64,000 nt of DNA from JAPPFW01 sp965231815 (GCA_965231815.1 OZ246890.1:496001-560000), one strand, 5' to 3'; positions 25,069-34,768 are shown, numbered from the stretch's first letter. The notes: generated from the letters alone by a model not told the origin. A program made the numbers and translations.

Positions 25069-25302
25069 ATGCAGACAGGATCGCCGGGTATCCGGTCTCG
25101 GACAGTTGAGGTGTTGGGGTTCTTCGCGGAGCGTGACGAAGCCGGGCAGTCGCCGTTCGGGGACGTAATCGAGTTGTTCGACTGCATGAAGGATCGGGGC
25201 TCCGACTTGGAGGACATTGATGTGGGTGTCGCGGTGGGTCGCTTGGTCTGCGAGGGAAAACTACGGTACGCCCTTGACGGCATTCGGCTGACTGGACGGT
25301 GA
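25069..25302 (+). CDS. Small unknown protein coupled to dGTPase
   Basis: The 77-residue protein starts at an ATG preceded by GGAGGGAGA. It is acidic and probably helical, with a run of Asp and Glu in the middle (DLEDIDVGVAVGRLVCEGKL). Its stop overlaps the GTG start of the dGTPase gene as GTGA, so the pair is translationally coupled. That suggests a regulator or subunit of the dGTPase. I do not recognise the family. Confidence 0.55.
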   Translation: MQTGSPGIRSRTVEVLGFFAERDEAGQSPFGDVIELFDCMKDRGSDLEDIDVGVAVGRLVCEGKLRYALDGIRLTGR

Positions 25303-26602
25303 GCGGCAGGACCGAGCGAATACGAGGCACCAGCAGCGGCGATCCTCGAGAACCGTTTCAGCGGGATCGGGATCGGGTACTGTATTCGCCGGAGTTTCGT
25401 CGTCTAGGTGGCGTCACCCAGGTGGTGTCTGCTGGCGAGGGGGACGTATTCCACAACCGGCTGACGCACTCCTTGAAGGTGGCGCAGGTAGGCCGCAGGC
25501 TTGCCGAGCGGCTATCGAAGGACTACGAGGATGAAGTCGAATCTTGGGGAGGTCTGGACCCTGATGTGGTGGAGACTGCTGGCCTCGCTCATGACTTGGG
25601 ACATCCACCGTTCGGTCACGACGGTGAGGAAGTTATTTGTCAGAGCGTTGATGGTGGGGGTGGTGATGGGTTTGAGGGCAATGCGCAATCGTTTCGAATC
25701 GTCACTCGGCTGGCGGCTCACACAGACAACAGGGTACAACCGGCTGCTGAGGGGGGCCCAGCGGCAATGCTGGTCTAAACCTCACACGGGCGTCTCTTGA
25801 CGCCGTCCTCAAGTATCCATGGTTCCGGTGCCGCTCAGAAGACCACCCCCGCAAATGGGGTGCCTATCACGCCGACCGAGATCGCTTCATGTGGGTTAGG
25901 TCAGGCCAGGACCAGCAGCGTCTAAGCCTCGAAGCCGAGCTGGTGAACTGGGCCGACGACGTCACCTACGCAGTACATGACCTCGAGGATTTCTACCGCG
26001 CCGGACTGATCCCCATCCATCGACTCTCGCAGACAGCTGAGCAGGACAGGTTCATTGAGGCGGCCAAGAAGCGAAAGGACAGCCTCGCGCAATCAGAGGG
26101 TAGCTTGGAGCAGGCGCTTCGGGCCGTGCTCGGACCTATGAGATTTCTTGACACGCCCTACGATGGAGGTCGGCGGCAACAGACACTCATAAATGCGGCC
26201 ACCTCCTCTCTCATAACCCAGTTCCTCACGGGTGAAGCGATCCGGATCTGTGAACCCTCCGAGGATCGGAGCGTGAAGATAGCCAACGACATTTGCTTGC
26301 AGGTCAAGCTTCTCAAAGAGGTAACGCACTACTACGTCATTAGCCACCCCCGCCTAGTCAGCGTCCGTGAGGGACAACGAGAGATGCTGAGAAAACTGTT
26401 TGAGATCTACGTCGAGGTGTTGGAGAAAAAACGGAACCCGGCATTGCTACCCCAAGCAACGCGTGACCGGCTCAGGAGCTCCGACGGGCCGCCCCGTTTG
26501 GCTGCCGACCTCGTAGCCAGCATGACGGAACGCCAAGTGATCCAGTCCTACCAGCGCTTCAAAGGAATTACTCCAACACCCACCGCATACTTCGACTTCT
26601 AG
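25299..26602 (+). pseudogene. dgt: dGTP triphosphohydrolase-like HD protein, one frameshift
   Basis: The first frame encodes SPEFRRLGGVTQVV, RLTHSLKVAQVGR and TAGLAHDLGHPPFGHDGEE, the HD phosphohydrolase metal sites of dGTPases. The frame fails after a run of six G at 25751-25756. Slipping back one base there gives GNAGLNLTRASLDAVLKYPW and then the rest of the family (WADDVTYAVHDLEDFYRAGL onwards) to 26602. About 434 residues would result, close to the normal length. It is one event in a homopolymer, so a sequencing error is quite possible and the gene may be intact. Such enzymes break down dGTP and can limit phages. Confidence 0.8.
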
Positions 26603-26607
26603 GTAGC

Positions 26608-26970
26608 TGGAAATGGTCCGCCCCGGGTCTTGCGGAGACTCTGATTGGTTGGGAGATAACGGCGTATGGGCAAGTCCGATCATGTATTCACCGGAAGTTC
26701 GGAAGCGGGCTGTTCGGATGGTCTTGGAGCATCGGGGGGAGCACCCGTGTTGGGTGGGCGACGACCTGTTTGGTAGGGATAGCTGTTCAGGTGTTCGTCG
26801 GAGACGTTGCCTGTGTGTGGGTTCAGCGGGCGGAGACGGATCAGGCCCTGCGGCCTGGGATGAGCTCGGATCAGGTGACTGAACTCAAGGATCTGCGGCG
26901 GGAGTGTCGTGAGTTGCGGCGATCTTACGGAACCTACCGCGACACTAAGAGACAAAAAAGTACTATCTAA
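26608..26970 (+). pseudogene. IS3-type left end and orfA remnant
   Basis: CCGCCCCGGGTCTTGCGGAGAC near 26620-26640 matches the IS3-like end at 7508. It is followed by the OrfA start IMYSPEVRKRAVRMVLEHRG and, in another frame, VQRAETDQALRPGMSSDQVT with ELRRS. The middle HTH part is garbled, at least one frameshift is present, and no OrfB follows. Confidence 0.65.
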
Positions 26971-27216
26971 CAGGACGTTCAGGGGGCCTCGGAGAGAGCG
27001 GGGACTAGGGCACGGGAGCACCGCCGCAACGGTACTGTCGGCCGGAGTGTCGGTCCTGTCCCCCTAGGGGATGGCCCATCGCATGACGGCTCCGATTCCT
27101 TGCCGAGTTCGCGCCTGGCCGTCTCTGGTCGGGTGTGCACGGCATGGAGATCAGATCTGCATCGAGTACGGACGCAAGGTACCGTCCACTCCGTCCCCGC
27201 GGAGTAGGATCGCGGT

Positions 27217-28530
27217 ATGGCGATGCCACCTGCTCTAGCGGCGTCATGGCGCGGTCCCGACTTCTGGGCCGGTATCCGGCCTCCGGTGTGGTCGGCTCTC
27301 GGAATGCCTCCCACTGTGTACGCGGACGAGGCGTTCTTCGCCGACGAGCAGAGCCGTCTCTTCGGGCGATCATGGACCGGTGTAGCGCTGGCCGCCGAAC
27401 TATCGCGGCCGGGCCGTCTGCTGGTGCGGTCGGTCGGCGGCAAGTCCGTGTTGCTGACCCGGTCCGGGGAGCATTTGCGCGGATACCTCAACACCTGCCG
27501 TCACCGAGGTACCGAACTTGCGGCGTCCGACTGCGACATAGCGGGCATCATCCGGTGTCCGTACCATCGTTGGAGTTACTCGACCGAAGGTCGGTTGGTG
27601 GCTGCGCCGTTGTTCGAAGCGTCGCCACCATCGGACTTCGACCCGGCCGATTGGCGTCTCGTTCCGGTGCGTGTGGACACTTGGGGCCCGATCGTGTTCG
27701 TCTGCTTCGACGAGCAGACACCACCGCTGGACGCATGGCTCGGTGATCTGGCAGAGCGCTTGGCCGGCTACCGCTTGGACGAATGGGAGCCCGCCGACTT
27801 GGAGGGAGCCGCGTGCACGTTCGACGTCGCAGCCAACTGGAAGCTCCTCGTCGAGAACTTCGCCGAGTACTACCACCTACCGTGGGTCCATCCGAAGCTG
27901 GCCAAGGTGTCACGGGTGAAGGACCACTACCGCTACCAGGGCCCTGGGATGTACTGCGGTCAGACCACGACTCCGATCTCGTCCGATCGGCATGACGATT
28001 GGGCGGTGCTGCCCTCTATCGATGGATTGGACACCTCGGATGCCTCCAGCGGCAGGTTCGCCGCGATATTCCCCAACGTGCTGCTCGCGGTGCTGCCGAA
28101 CCATATGTTCCTCATGCTGCTTGAGCCGCTGAACACGGGCCGCACCCTCGAACACTGCACATTCCTGTTCCCGCCGGGCACGGCGCCCCCGGCCGATGAC
28201 GAGCCGGGGCGGCGCCGGTTTGCCGAAGCGTTCGAGACCACCCGGCGATTCTGGATCGAAGTCAACGACGAGGACATCGACATATGCGAACGAGTCCAGA
28301 GAGGTATCGCCCGGGCCGGCGCCCCACCGGGTCCCATGGCCCCGCGCTTCGAGGAACCCTTGAACCGCTTCCATAAGATGACGGCCGACCTGATGACTCT
28401 CGATTCGATGGCCGATCTGGTCGTACCGATAGGAGACCGGCCGGGCGAAGCCGACCTCTACGACACCAAGCCGAACCCCTTGCCACCGCACATCGAGACC
28501 GAGGAGGCCGAGCGGAACGTCGCTTCCTGA
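27217..28530 (+). CDS. Rieske-type ring-hydroxylating oxygenase, alpha subunit
   Basis: The 437-residue protein has a Rieske [2Fe-2S] site, NTCRHRGTELAASD...CPYHRW (about residues 90-117), and the mononuclear iron region NWKLLVENFAEYYHLPWVHP (about 207-226) with two His ligands. The length and domain order fit oxygenase alpha subunits. No beta subunit, ferredoxin or reductase gene is adjacent, so electrons must come from elsewhere. It could act on an aromatic compound or on a quaternary amine such as carnitine or a betaine. ATG at 27217 is used; 27223 is equally possible. Confidence 0.9.
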   Translation: MAMPPALAASWRGPDFWAGIRPPVWSALGMPPTVYADEAFFADEQSRLFGRSWTGVALAAELSRPGRLLVRSVGGKSVLLTRSGEHLRGYLNTCRHRGTELAASDCDIAGIIRCPYHRWSYSTEGRLVAAPLFEASPPSDFDPADWRLVPVRVDTWGPIVFVCFDEQTPPLDAWLGDLAERLAGYRLDEWEPADLEGAACTFDVAANWKLLVENFAEYYHLPWVHPKLAKVSRVKDHYRYQGPGMYCGQTTTPISSDRHDDWAVLPSIDGLDTSDASSGRFAAIFPNVLLAVLPNHMFLMLLEPLNTGRTLEHCTFLFPPGTAPPADDEPGRRRFAEAFETTRRFWIEVNDEDIDICERVQRGIARAGAPPGPMAPRFEEPLNRFHKMTADLMTLDSMADLVVPIGDRPGEADLYDTKPNPLPPHIETEEAERNVAS

Positions 28531-28584
28531 CGGGATAAGAAAGTGCTCGGATAGCCTGACACGGGGACGGTGTAGCCTGAGAGG

Positions 28585-30207
28585 GTGTACGACCATCCGA
28601 TCCGCTGGGAATCTCGCCGATCGCCGATCCTCTCGACCAGGGGTATTGTGGCCTCCAGCCAGCCTTTGGCCACGATGGCGGGCATCACGGTGCTGCGGTC
28701 AGGCGGCAACGCCGCGGACGCCGCCGTTGCAACCGCGGCGGCGCTAGCCGTGGTAGAACCGAGCTCCACCGGTATAGGCGGTGATTGCTTTTCCCTGTTC
28801 TACAGCTCTCGCCACGGCGCCGTAACGGCTATCAACGGCAGCGGAAGAAGCCCGCAGGCGTTAACCCTGGAATTAGCCGAGGGCTCGGAGGGGTTCGATC
28901 CCCAGGGACCCCATGCAGTGACGGTACCCGGAACGGTCGCCGGATGGATCGACACCGTGCAGCGTTGCGGGCGGATGACGATGGCGGAGGTGCTCGACCC
29001 TGCCATCTCGCTGGCTGAGGATGGCTTTCCGGTAACGCCCATCATCAGCCGGAGCTGGAAAAAGCAGGAAGAGCTGTTGAGAACTACCGGGCCGGCCGGC
29101 CACGACCTACTAGCGGGGGGCCGAGCACCGAAGGCCGGGGAGGTATGGCGCAACCCGGCCATTGCCGGAGTCATGCGCGAGGTGGTTGAAGGAGGCGCTG
29201 CCGCCTTCTACCGCGGCCGTCCGGCGGAGGAGATCGCAAACGCCGTACAGACGAACGGCGGCTGCATGACCAGCACCGATCTGGCCGATCATCGGTCGAC
29301 CTTTGAGGATCCGATCTCGACGACCTACCGTGGATACACGGTCTACGAATGCCCGCCCAACGGCCAGGGTATAACCGCTTTAATGGCCCTGAACATCCTC
29401 GAAGGCTTTGATATGGCTTCTATGCGGCCGCGGTCGACCGAAGCCCTGCACACAGCCATCGAGGCGATCCGTTTGGCTTTTGCCGACGCCCGCACCTACA
29501 TAGCTGATCCGCTCCGGGCTCCGGTCCCGGTGGACGCCATGCTCAGCAAGGGTTACGCGGACCGACGACGCGAGCTCATATCCCCTGATACCGCAATAAG
29601 GCTGGCGGCGGCAGGGCGCCTTCCCGCCGGATCCGACACTGTTTACCTGTGTGCTGTCGACGGGGACGGAAACGCCTGCTCCTTCATCAACAGCAACTAT
29701 CACGGGTTCGGCAGCGGCATAGTGCCTAGGAACTGCGGATTCAGCTTGCAGAACCGGGGGGCCGGATTCGTTCTTGACCCGGACCATCCCAATGTCCTGG
29801 CAGGCGGCAAGCGTCCCTACCACACCATTATCCCCGCCATGCTCACCCGCCCCGACGGATCGTTGATGGGACCCTTCGGCGTTATGGGGGCCTGGAACCA
29901 GCCCCAGGGGCACACCCAGGTGGTGATCAATCTGGTGGACCGAGGCATGGATCCGCAAGCCGCCATCGACGAGCCACGATTCTCGATCTTCGACGACCCG
30001 CCCAACGGTGATCTGTGGGTCGAGAGTGCGTTTCCCGACCCCACTATTAGCGCCCTTGCAAAACTCGGGCACCCCGTACGTCGGGCGGCAGGTGACGCGC
30101 GGACCGGCATGGTGGGCCAAGGCCAGGTAATCGTGCGTGACCCTGATACCGGTGTCCTGTGGGGCGGTTCCGATCCCAGGGGCGACGGCTGCGCCATCGG
30201 ATTGTGA
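28585..30207 (+). CDS. Gamma-glutamyltransferase family protein
   Basis: The 540-residue protein carries the full Ntn-hydrolase fold. The N-terminal half opens RGIVASSQPLATMAGITVLR and includes PSSTGIGGDCF. Autocleavage would occur before Thr in GSDTVYLCAVDGDGN (about residue 350), giving a small subunit with GKRPYHTIIPAM and GVMGAWNQPQGH. There is no clear signal peptide at the chosen GTG start. Members cleave glutathione or other gamma-glutamyl amides, and some are acylases. It stands between a Rieske oxygenase and an aldolase, possibly in one catabolic cluster. Confidence 0.87.
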   Translation: MYDHPIRWESRRSPILSTRGIVASSQPLATMAGITVLRSGGNAADAAVATAAALAVVEPSSTGIGGDCFSLFYSSRHGAVTAINGSGRSPQALTLELAEGSEGFDPQGPHAVTVPGTVAGWIDTVQRCGRMTMAEVLDPAISLAEDGFPVTPIISRSWKKQEELLRTTGPAGHDLLAGGRAPKAGEVWRNPAIAGVMREVVEGGAAAFYRGRPAEEIANAVQTNGGCMTSTDLADHRSTFEDPISTTYRGYTVYECPPNGQGITALMALNILEGFDMASMRPRSTEALHTAIEAIRLAFADARTYIADPLRAPVPVDAMLSKGYADRRRELISPDTAIRLAAAGRLPAGSDTVYLCAVDGDGNACSFINSNYHGFGSGIVPRNCGFSLQNRGAGFVLDPDHPNVLAGGKRPYHTIIPAMLTRPDGSLMGPFGVMGAWNQPQGHTQVVINLVDRGMDPQAAIDEPRFSIFDDPPNGDLWVESAFPDPTISALAKLGHPVRRAAGDARTGMVGQGQVIVRDPDTGVLWGGSDPRGDGCAIGL

Positions 30208-30337
30208 CCTGATTCTGGTGCGGGTCTTCCGCGACCCGCAGAGGACAACGGATGCTCGGCCTGTCGCTACCCGAGAGGTCGTCAATCCGGAGTCCGGATA
30301 GAATCCGCGATCCGTCGTCCGGAAAGGGGATGTTCTG

Positions 30338-31165
30338 ATGCGGAGAAACCGGCTCCGTCAACTGCTCGACGCCGACCTGCCGAGTCTCGGAACCCATATT
30401 CTCAGTTCGTGGCCGTCCGTCGTGGAGTTGGTCGGTTACTCGGGCATGTTCGATTACGTCGAGTTCGTCGGTGAGTATGCCCCCTACGACATGCACTCGC
30501 TGGAGAACCTGGGCCGCGCCGTCGAGTTGTTCGACCACATGTCCGCGATGATGAAGATCGAACAGGAGCCCCGTACCCATCTTGCTATGCGAGCGCTCGG
30601 CGCCGGATTCCAGAACTTGCTCTTCTCCGATCCCCGAACGGTGGAAGATGTCAAGGAATGCGTCAGTGCGGTGCGGGCCGAAGTCCCCGACTCGGGAGGC
30701 CGTCACGGCGTAGGCATGCGCCGAGACGTCGGCTTGGTTCTGGAGGTCGGAACTCCTGCGTTTGTAGAGGCCCTGGATCAAGCGGTTGTGGCCGTGATGA
30801 TCGAGAAGGCCGACGCAATCGAAAACCTGGAAGAGCTACTTTCGGTGAAAGGGGTGGACATGGTGCAATTCGGTCCCGCCGACTACTCGATGAGTATCGG
30901 GCTAGCCGGTCAACTCGATCATCCGCAGGTCCGTGAAGCCGAGGAGTACATGATCACGACCGCGCTACGAATGGGTATCGCCCCCCGGGCCGAGCTCCGC
31001 GGGCGGGAAGGGATGGAAGGGTATCTGGATCTCGGCGTGAAGCATTTCTGTATCGGGACCGACGTCAGGATACTGTACGACTGGATGACCGAAACCGGCG
31101 GAAGGATGATGGACCTCCTCGGCCGTAAGCCGCCCGGAAACCCTCACCGGAGGGCCGCGTATTGA
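30338..31165 (+). CDS. HpcH/HpaI aldolase-family protein
   Basis: The 275-residue protein has the TIM-barrel pattern of the HpcH/HpaI and citrate-lyase beta families: GMFDYVEFVGEYAPYD near the N-terminus, VMIEKADAIENLEELL with the metal-binding Glu (about 152-167), and GVDMVQFGPADYSMSIGL with the metal Asp (about 172-190). Members cleave or form carbon-carbon bonds of 2-oxo acids using pyruvate or a related enolate. ATG follows AAAGGGGA. The substrate is not determinable. Confidence 0.85.
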   Translation: MRRNRLRQLLDADLPSLGTHILSSWPSVVELVGYSGMFDYVEFVGEYAPYDMHSLENLGRAVELFDHMSAMMKIEQEPRTHLAMRALGAGFQNLLFSDPRTVEDVKECVSAVRAEVPDSGGRHGVGMRRDVGLVLEVGTPAFVEALDQAVVAVMIEKADAIENLEELLSVKGVDMVQFGPADYSMSIGLAGQLDHPQVREAEEYMITTALRMGIAPRAELRGREGMEGYLDLGVKHFCIGTDVRILYDWMTETGGRMMDLLGRKPPGNPHRRAAY

Positions 31166-31347
31166 GGAGTTGTTTGAACCGTACCGGGTTTGAATGTTAT
31201 GAGCCGGGATGGTCTTGACCGTTGGCGCCTCCGGTACACTCTTTGCGGTCTTCGAGGTAGGCAGGCCGGTTCCCTCCGGAACAGAGATTCCGTTTCCTCC
31301 GACGGGTTACTAAGGTTGTGACCGCGGCGATACCGACCTGCAAACGT

Positions 31348-31421
31348 GCGGCCGTAGCTCAACTGGACAGAGCGTCTGACTACGGATCAGAAGGTTGGGG
31401 GTTCGAGTCCTCCCGGCCGCG
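31348..31421 (+). tRNA. tRNA-Arg (ACG)
   Basis: Acceptor GCGGCCG/CGGCCGC, anticodon loop CTACGGA with anticodon ACG, T-arm GTTCGAGTC. CCA is not encoded. The A34 of this tRNA is the substrate of TadA, encoded at 19261. Confidence 0.95.
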
Positions 31422-31459
31422 CCGATCCGGCGCCGATAGGCGCCCACAGTATTGTCTCA

Positions 31460-31489
31460 TTGACGCATTCGATCTTATGCATATATACT
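31460..31489 (+). promoter_or_regulatory. Promoter for the rpsL (str) operon
   Basis: TTGACG (31460-31465) and TATACT (31484-31489) are separated by 18 bp, a near-consensus housekeeping-sigma promoter. It lies about 250 bp before rpsL. A 6-bp hairpin, CTGCAC/GTGCAG, overlaps the likely start point (31488-31503). Confidence 0.65.
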
Positions 31490-31531
31490 GCACCTTCGTG
31501 CAGATGCATGTCTGTTCTCCCGTGTCCTGAA

Positions 31532-31640
31532 CGGGCTACCGGTGTAAACCCATGCCGGGCGCCGGTTCCGGGCATGGTCGGTACAAGTAAGGTTCGGAAT
31601 CCGAGCTCTCCGTTGGAGGGCTCTCGGGTGTCCGGTAGCC
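31532..31640 (+). promoter_or_regulatory. Structured 5' leader of the rpsL operon
   Basis: Three helices can be drawn. GGCTACCGG (31534-31542) pairs perfectly with CCGGTAGCC (31632-31640) and closes the structure. CCATGCC (31550-31556) pairs with GGCATGG (31571-31577). GAGCTCTCC (31603-31611) pairs with GGAGGGCTC (31615-31623), with one G-U, around a 3-base loop. The result is a multibranch RNA between the promoter and rpsL. A ribosomal-protein autoregulatory site is a natural guess, because such leaders control str operons in other bacteria. Confidence 0.5.
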
Positions 31641-31736
31641 GGTAGCAGAAGGAAAGCCTTCCCGCACGGCCGCTCCAACCACCAGAGGAGGAGCGTGGCC
31701 GCGCGGGCATCGGCTTGCCTATACGAGGAGCGAGAT

Positions 31737-32108
31737 TTGCCGACAATTCAGCAGTTGGTGCGCCAGGGCAGGAGGCCGAAGGCGCGCAAAGGGAAGACAC
31801 CGGGCCTTGCCGGGTCGCCCCAGCGGCGCGGCGTGTGCACCCGCGTGTATACGATCACGCCCAAGAAGCCCAACTCCGCCCTCCGCAAGGTATGCCGCGT
31901 CCGGCTGACCTCGGGTATGGAGATCACCGCCTACATACCCGGCGAAGGCCATAACCTGCAGGAACATTCCATCGTGCTGGTGCGCGGCGGTCGGGTGAGG
32001 GACCTGCCGGGGGTCCGCTACAAGGTCATCCGGGGGACGCTCGACGCGGCGGGAGTCGACTCCCGCCGTCAGGCGCGCTCCCGCTACGGATCCAAGAAAG
32101 GTCGCTGA
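31737..32108 (+). CDS. rpsL: Ribosomal protein S12
   Basis: The protein is 123 residues from TTG at 31737, which follows GAGGAGCGA; the product then begins (M)PTIQQLVRQGR like all S12 proteins. An upstream in-frame GTG at 31695 would add an atypical tail. The decoding-site motif TPKKPNSALRK is intact, and K is present at the position where streptomycin-resistance mutations occur. S12 sits at the A site of the 30S subunit. It is the first gene of the operon. Confidence 0.97.
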   Translation: MPTIQQLVRQGRRPKARKGKTPGLAGSPQRRGVCTRVYTITPKKPNSALRKVCRVRLTSGMEITAYIPGEGHNLQEHSIVLVRGGRVRDLPGVRYKVIRGTLDAAGVDSRRQARSRYGSKKGR

Positions 32109-32110
32109 TC

Positions 32111-32578
32111 GTGCGCAGAGCACCCGCAGAGAAACGTGACATCGATCCGGACCCGGTCTTCCGTAGCGTCCTGGTAGGCCAGGTGATCAATCAGGTGTTG
32201 CTGAAAGGCAAGAAGGAGAAGGCTCGCAAAATCGTCTACCGCGCGCTTGAGATCGTGTCCCGGCGAAGTGGCCAGGACTCCCTGGTAGTGCTCAAGCGGG
32301 CGATCGACAACATCAGACCTCAGGTGGAGGTGCGTTCACGCCGGGTGGGGGGCACCTCGTACCAGGTGCCGATCGACGTCAGGCCCCGCCGAGCGGGAAC
32401 GCTGGCGGTCCGCTGGCTGGTTGGTTTTGCACGCCGACGACGAGAGAAGACCATGGCAGAGCGCCTGGCCTATGAGATTCTGGATGCTTCCAACCATACG
32501 GGAGCGTCCATCAAGCGTAAGGAAGATCTACACAAGATGGCGGAGTCGAATAAGGCCTTCGCCCACTACCGCTGGTAG
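32111..32578 (+). CDS. rpsG: Ribosomal protein S7
   Basis: The 155-residue protein has the standard S7 sequence with VGQVINQVLLKGKKEKARKI, VEVRSRRVGGTSYQVP and a C-terminal NKAFAHYRW. It nucleates assembly of the 30S head. GTG at 32111 follows the rpsL stop by 2 bp, so the two are coupled. S7 is the classical autoregulator of str operons, in keeping with the structured leader upstream. Confidence 0.97.
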   Translation: MRRAPAEKRDIDPDPVFRSVLVGQVINQVLLKGKKEKARKIVYRALEIVSRRSGQDSLVVLKRAIDNIRPQVEVRSRRVGGTSYQVPIDVRPRRAGTLAVRWLVGFARRRREKTMAERLAYEILDASNHTGASIKRKEDLHKMAESNKAFAHYRW

Positions 32579-32641
32579 TGCCGACCAAGCGGACAGACGA
32601 GACGCAGGGAACCAGAACGATTCGGGGCAAGAGAAATAGCG

Positions 32642-34762
32642 ATGACCAGCTCCAACGGCTTAATCCACCTTCGCGAATATCCCCTGGTCCGCACGCGGAA
32701 TATCGGGATCATGGCCCATATCGACGCGGGAAAAACCACCCTTACCGAGCGCATTCTCTACTACACCGGACGTACCTACAAGCTGGGTGAGGTACACGAC
32801 GGAGCGGCGGTCATGGACTGGATGCCGCAAGAGCAGGAACGCGGCATCACCATCACCTCCGCCGCTACCACATGCGAGTGGCACGACTACTGGATAAACA
32901 TCATCGACACGCCCGGCCATGTCGACTTCACGGTAGAGGTGGAGCGCTCCCTCAGGGTACTGGACGGAGCCGTCGCCGTCTTCGATGGGGTGGCCGGGGT
33001 CGAGCCTCAAACGGAGACCGTGTGGCGTCAGGCGGATCGTTACGGCGTCCCGCGTATTTGCTTCATCAACAAGCTGGACCGAGTCGGGGCCGACTTCATT
33101 GCCGCCGTTGACTCGATAGAGGAGCGTTTGGGGGTCACCCCTTTGATCATGCAGATCCCGATCGGGGAGGAGACCGGGTTCATAGGGGTGGTAGACCTCG
33201 TGGAGATGCTCGCTCACGTCTGGCAAGGCGAGGACGGACGCAACTGGACAACCGGTCCGATTCCTGCCGAACTGGTTGAAACGGCGGATGAGTATCGGGG
33301 CCGGCTCATCGAGCATGTGGCCGAGGTGGACGAGAAGCTCCTCGAGAAGTATGTAGAGGACCTCGACATCTCGCCGGAAGAGATAGTGAGCGCGGTCCGT
33401 ACCGGCACGATCGAGCATCTTTTTACCCCGGTGTTTTGCGGGGCTGCCTTCCGCAACAAGGGCGTGCAGCTCCTCCTCGACGCGGTAGTCGACTACCTGC
33501 CCAGCCCGGTGGACCTACCTGCCGTCGAGGGCTTCCTCCCCGGGGACGAGAATGCGCCTGCTCTACGTCCGCCCGCGGACGAGGCGCCTTTCGCCGCGCT
33601 GGCCTTCAAGATCGTGAGCGATCCACATGTTGGAAAGCTGACCTATTTCAGGGTTTACTCGGGTCAGGTTTCCAAGGGTGACGCCATCCTCAACAGCACC
33701 AGGACGCGCAAGGAGCGCCTCGGGCGCCTCCTGCGCATGCACGCAAACCACCGCGAAGACCGCCGAGACGTGTTTACCGGGGACATCGTCGCCGCCGTCG
33801 GCCTGAAGCACACCACTACGGGAGACACGCTCAGCGCCATGGCTGATCCCATGGTTCTGGAGTCGATGACCTTCCCCGCCCCGGTTATTTCCGTGGCCAT
33901 CGAGCCGCGTTCCAAAGCCGACCAGGAGAAACTTTCGGAGTCGCTGTCCCGACTAGCGGAGGAAGACCCGACCTTCCTGGTCCGTACCGATCAGGACACC
34001 GGCCAGACGATCATTTCCGGGATGGGTGAATTGCACTTGGACATCCTCGTCGACCGCCTGGTGAGAGAGTTCAGGGTAAATGCCAACGTAGGCCGTCCCC
34101 AGGTGGCCTACCGGGAAACCATCAAGAACGGTGTCCGCGGGGTTGCGATACGCCATATCAAACAAACCGGCGGCCGAGGCCAGTTCGCCGCGGTGAAGAT
34201 CGATCTCGAGCCCACCGGACCCGGCGGTGGTTACGAGTTCGTGAACGAGATCAAGGGTGGGGCGGTGCCCCGCGAATTCGTCGCCTCGGTGGATTCCGGA
34301 ATCGAGACCGCCCTCGACCAGGGCGTTCTCGCCGGCTATCCCCTCGTAGACGTAAGGGCGCGGTTGGTTGACGGCCAGTCCCACGACGTGGATTCCTCGG
34401 AGATGGCCTTTCGGATCGCCGGGGCCAAGGCCTTGCGAGAGGCCGCCCGTGTGGCGGGCGTCAAGCTGCTCGAACCCGTCATGGAGGTCGAGGTCGTGAC
34501 CCCCGACCAGTACATGGGCGAGGTGATAGGTGATCTATCCTCCCGTCGCGGCCGTATCCGTGAGGTAGATCAGCGCGGTCCCAACCGGGTCATCACCGCC
34601 GATGTTCCTCTATCAGAGATGTTCGGCTATGTTACCGACCTGCGGTCTAACACTCAGGGTCGGGCCACATCCACTATGCAGTTCCATTCGTATACCGACG
34701 TGCCGGATAGTGTCTCGAAGGATATTATTTCGGCTGCACGCGGCGAGTATCTAGGAGGTTGA
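32642..34762 (+). CDS. fusA: Elongation factor G
   Basis: The 706-residue GTPase has the G1 loop AHIDAGKTT, the switch region RGITITSAATTCEW, DTPGHVDF, NKLDR and the domain IV-V sequences expected of EF-G, including QTGGRGQFA. It drives translocation on the ribosome. The length is normal and third positions are rich in G and C, in sharp contrast to the tuf gene 6 bp downstream. The GTP-loop carries the usual residues, so nothing suggests altered function. Confidence 0.98.
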   Translation: MTSSNGLIHLREYPLVRTRNIGIMAHIDAGKTTLTERILYYTGRTYKLGEVHDGAAVMDWMPQEQERGITITSAATTCEWHDYWINIIDTPGHVDFTVEVERSLRVLDGAVAVFDGVAGVEPQTETVWRQADRYGVPRICFINKLDRVGADFIAAVDSIEERLGVTPLIMQIPIGEETGFIGVVDLVEMLAHVWQGEDGRNWTTGPIPAELVETADEYRGRLIEHVAEVDEKLLEKYVEDLDISPEEIVSAVRTGTIEHLFTPVFCGAAFRNKGVQLLLDAVVDYLPSPVDLPAVEGFLPGDENAPALRPPADEAPFAALAFKIVSDPHVGKLTYFRVYSGQVSKGDAILNSTRTRKERLGRLLRMHANHREDRRDVFTGDIVAAVGLKHTTTGDTLSAMADPMVLESMTFPAPVISVAIEPRSKADQEKLSESLSRLAEEDPTFLVRTDQDTGQTIISGMGELHLDILVDRLVREFRVNANVGRPQVAYRETIKNGVRGVAIRHIKQTGGRGQFAAVKIDLEPTGPGGGYEFVNEIKGGAVPREFVASVDSGIETALDQGVLAGYPLVDVRARLVDGQSHDVDSSEMAFRIAGAKALREAARVAGVKLLEPVMEVEVVTPDQYMGEVIGDLSSRRGRIREVDQRGPNRVITADVPLSEMFGYVTDLRSNTQGRATSTMQFHSYTDVPDSVSKDIISAARGEYLGG

Positions 34763-34768
34763 CACACC

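Noticed and set aside
27400..27913. Antisense frames in the Rieske and gamma-glutamyltransferase genes
   Set aside because: They are typical high-GC shadows without ribosome binding sites or domains.
31695..31736. Upstream GTG start for rpsL
   Set aside because: It would add 14 residues never seen in S12; TTG at 31737 has a good ribosome binding site and gives the canonical start.
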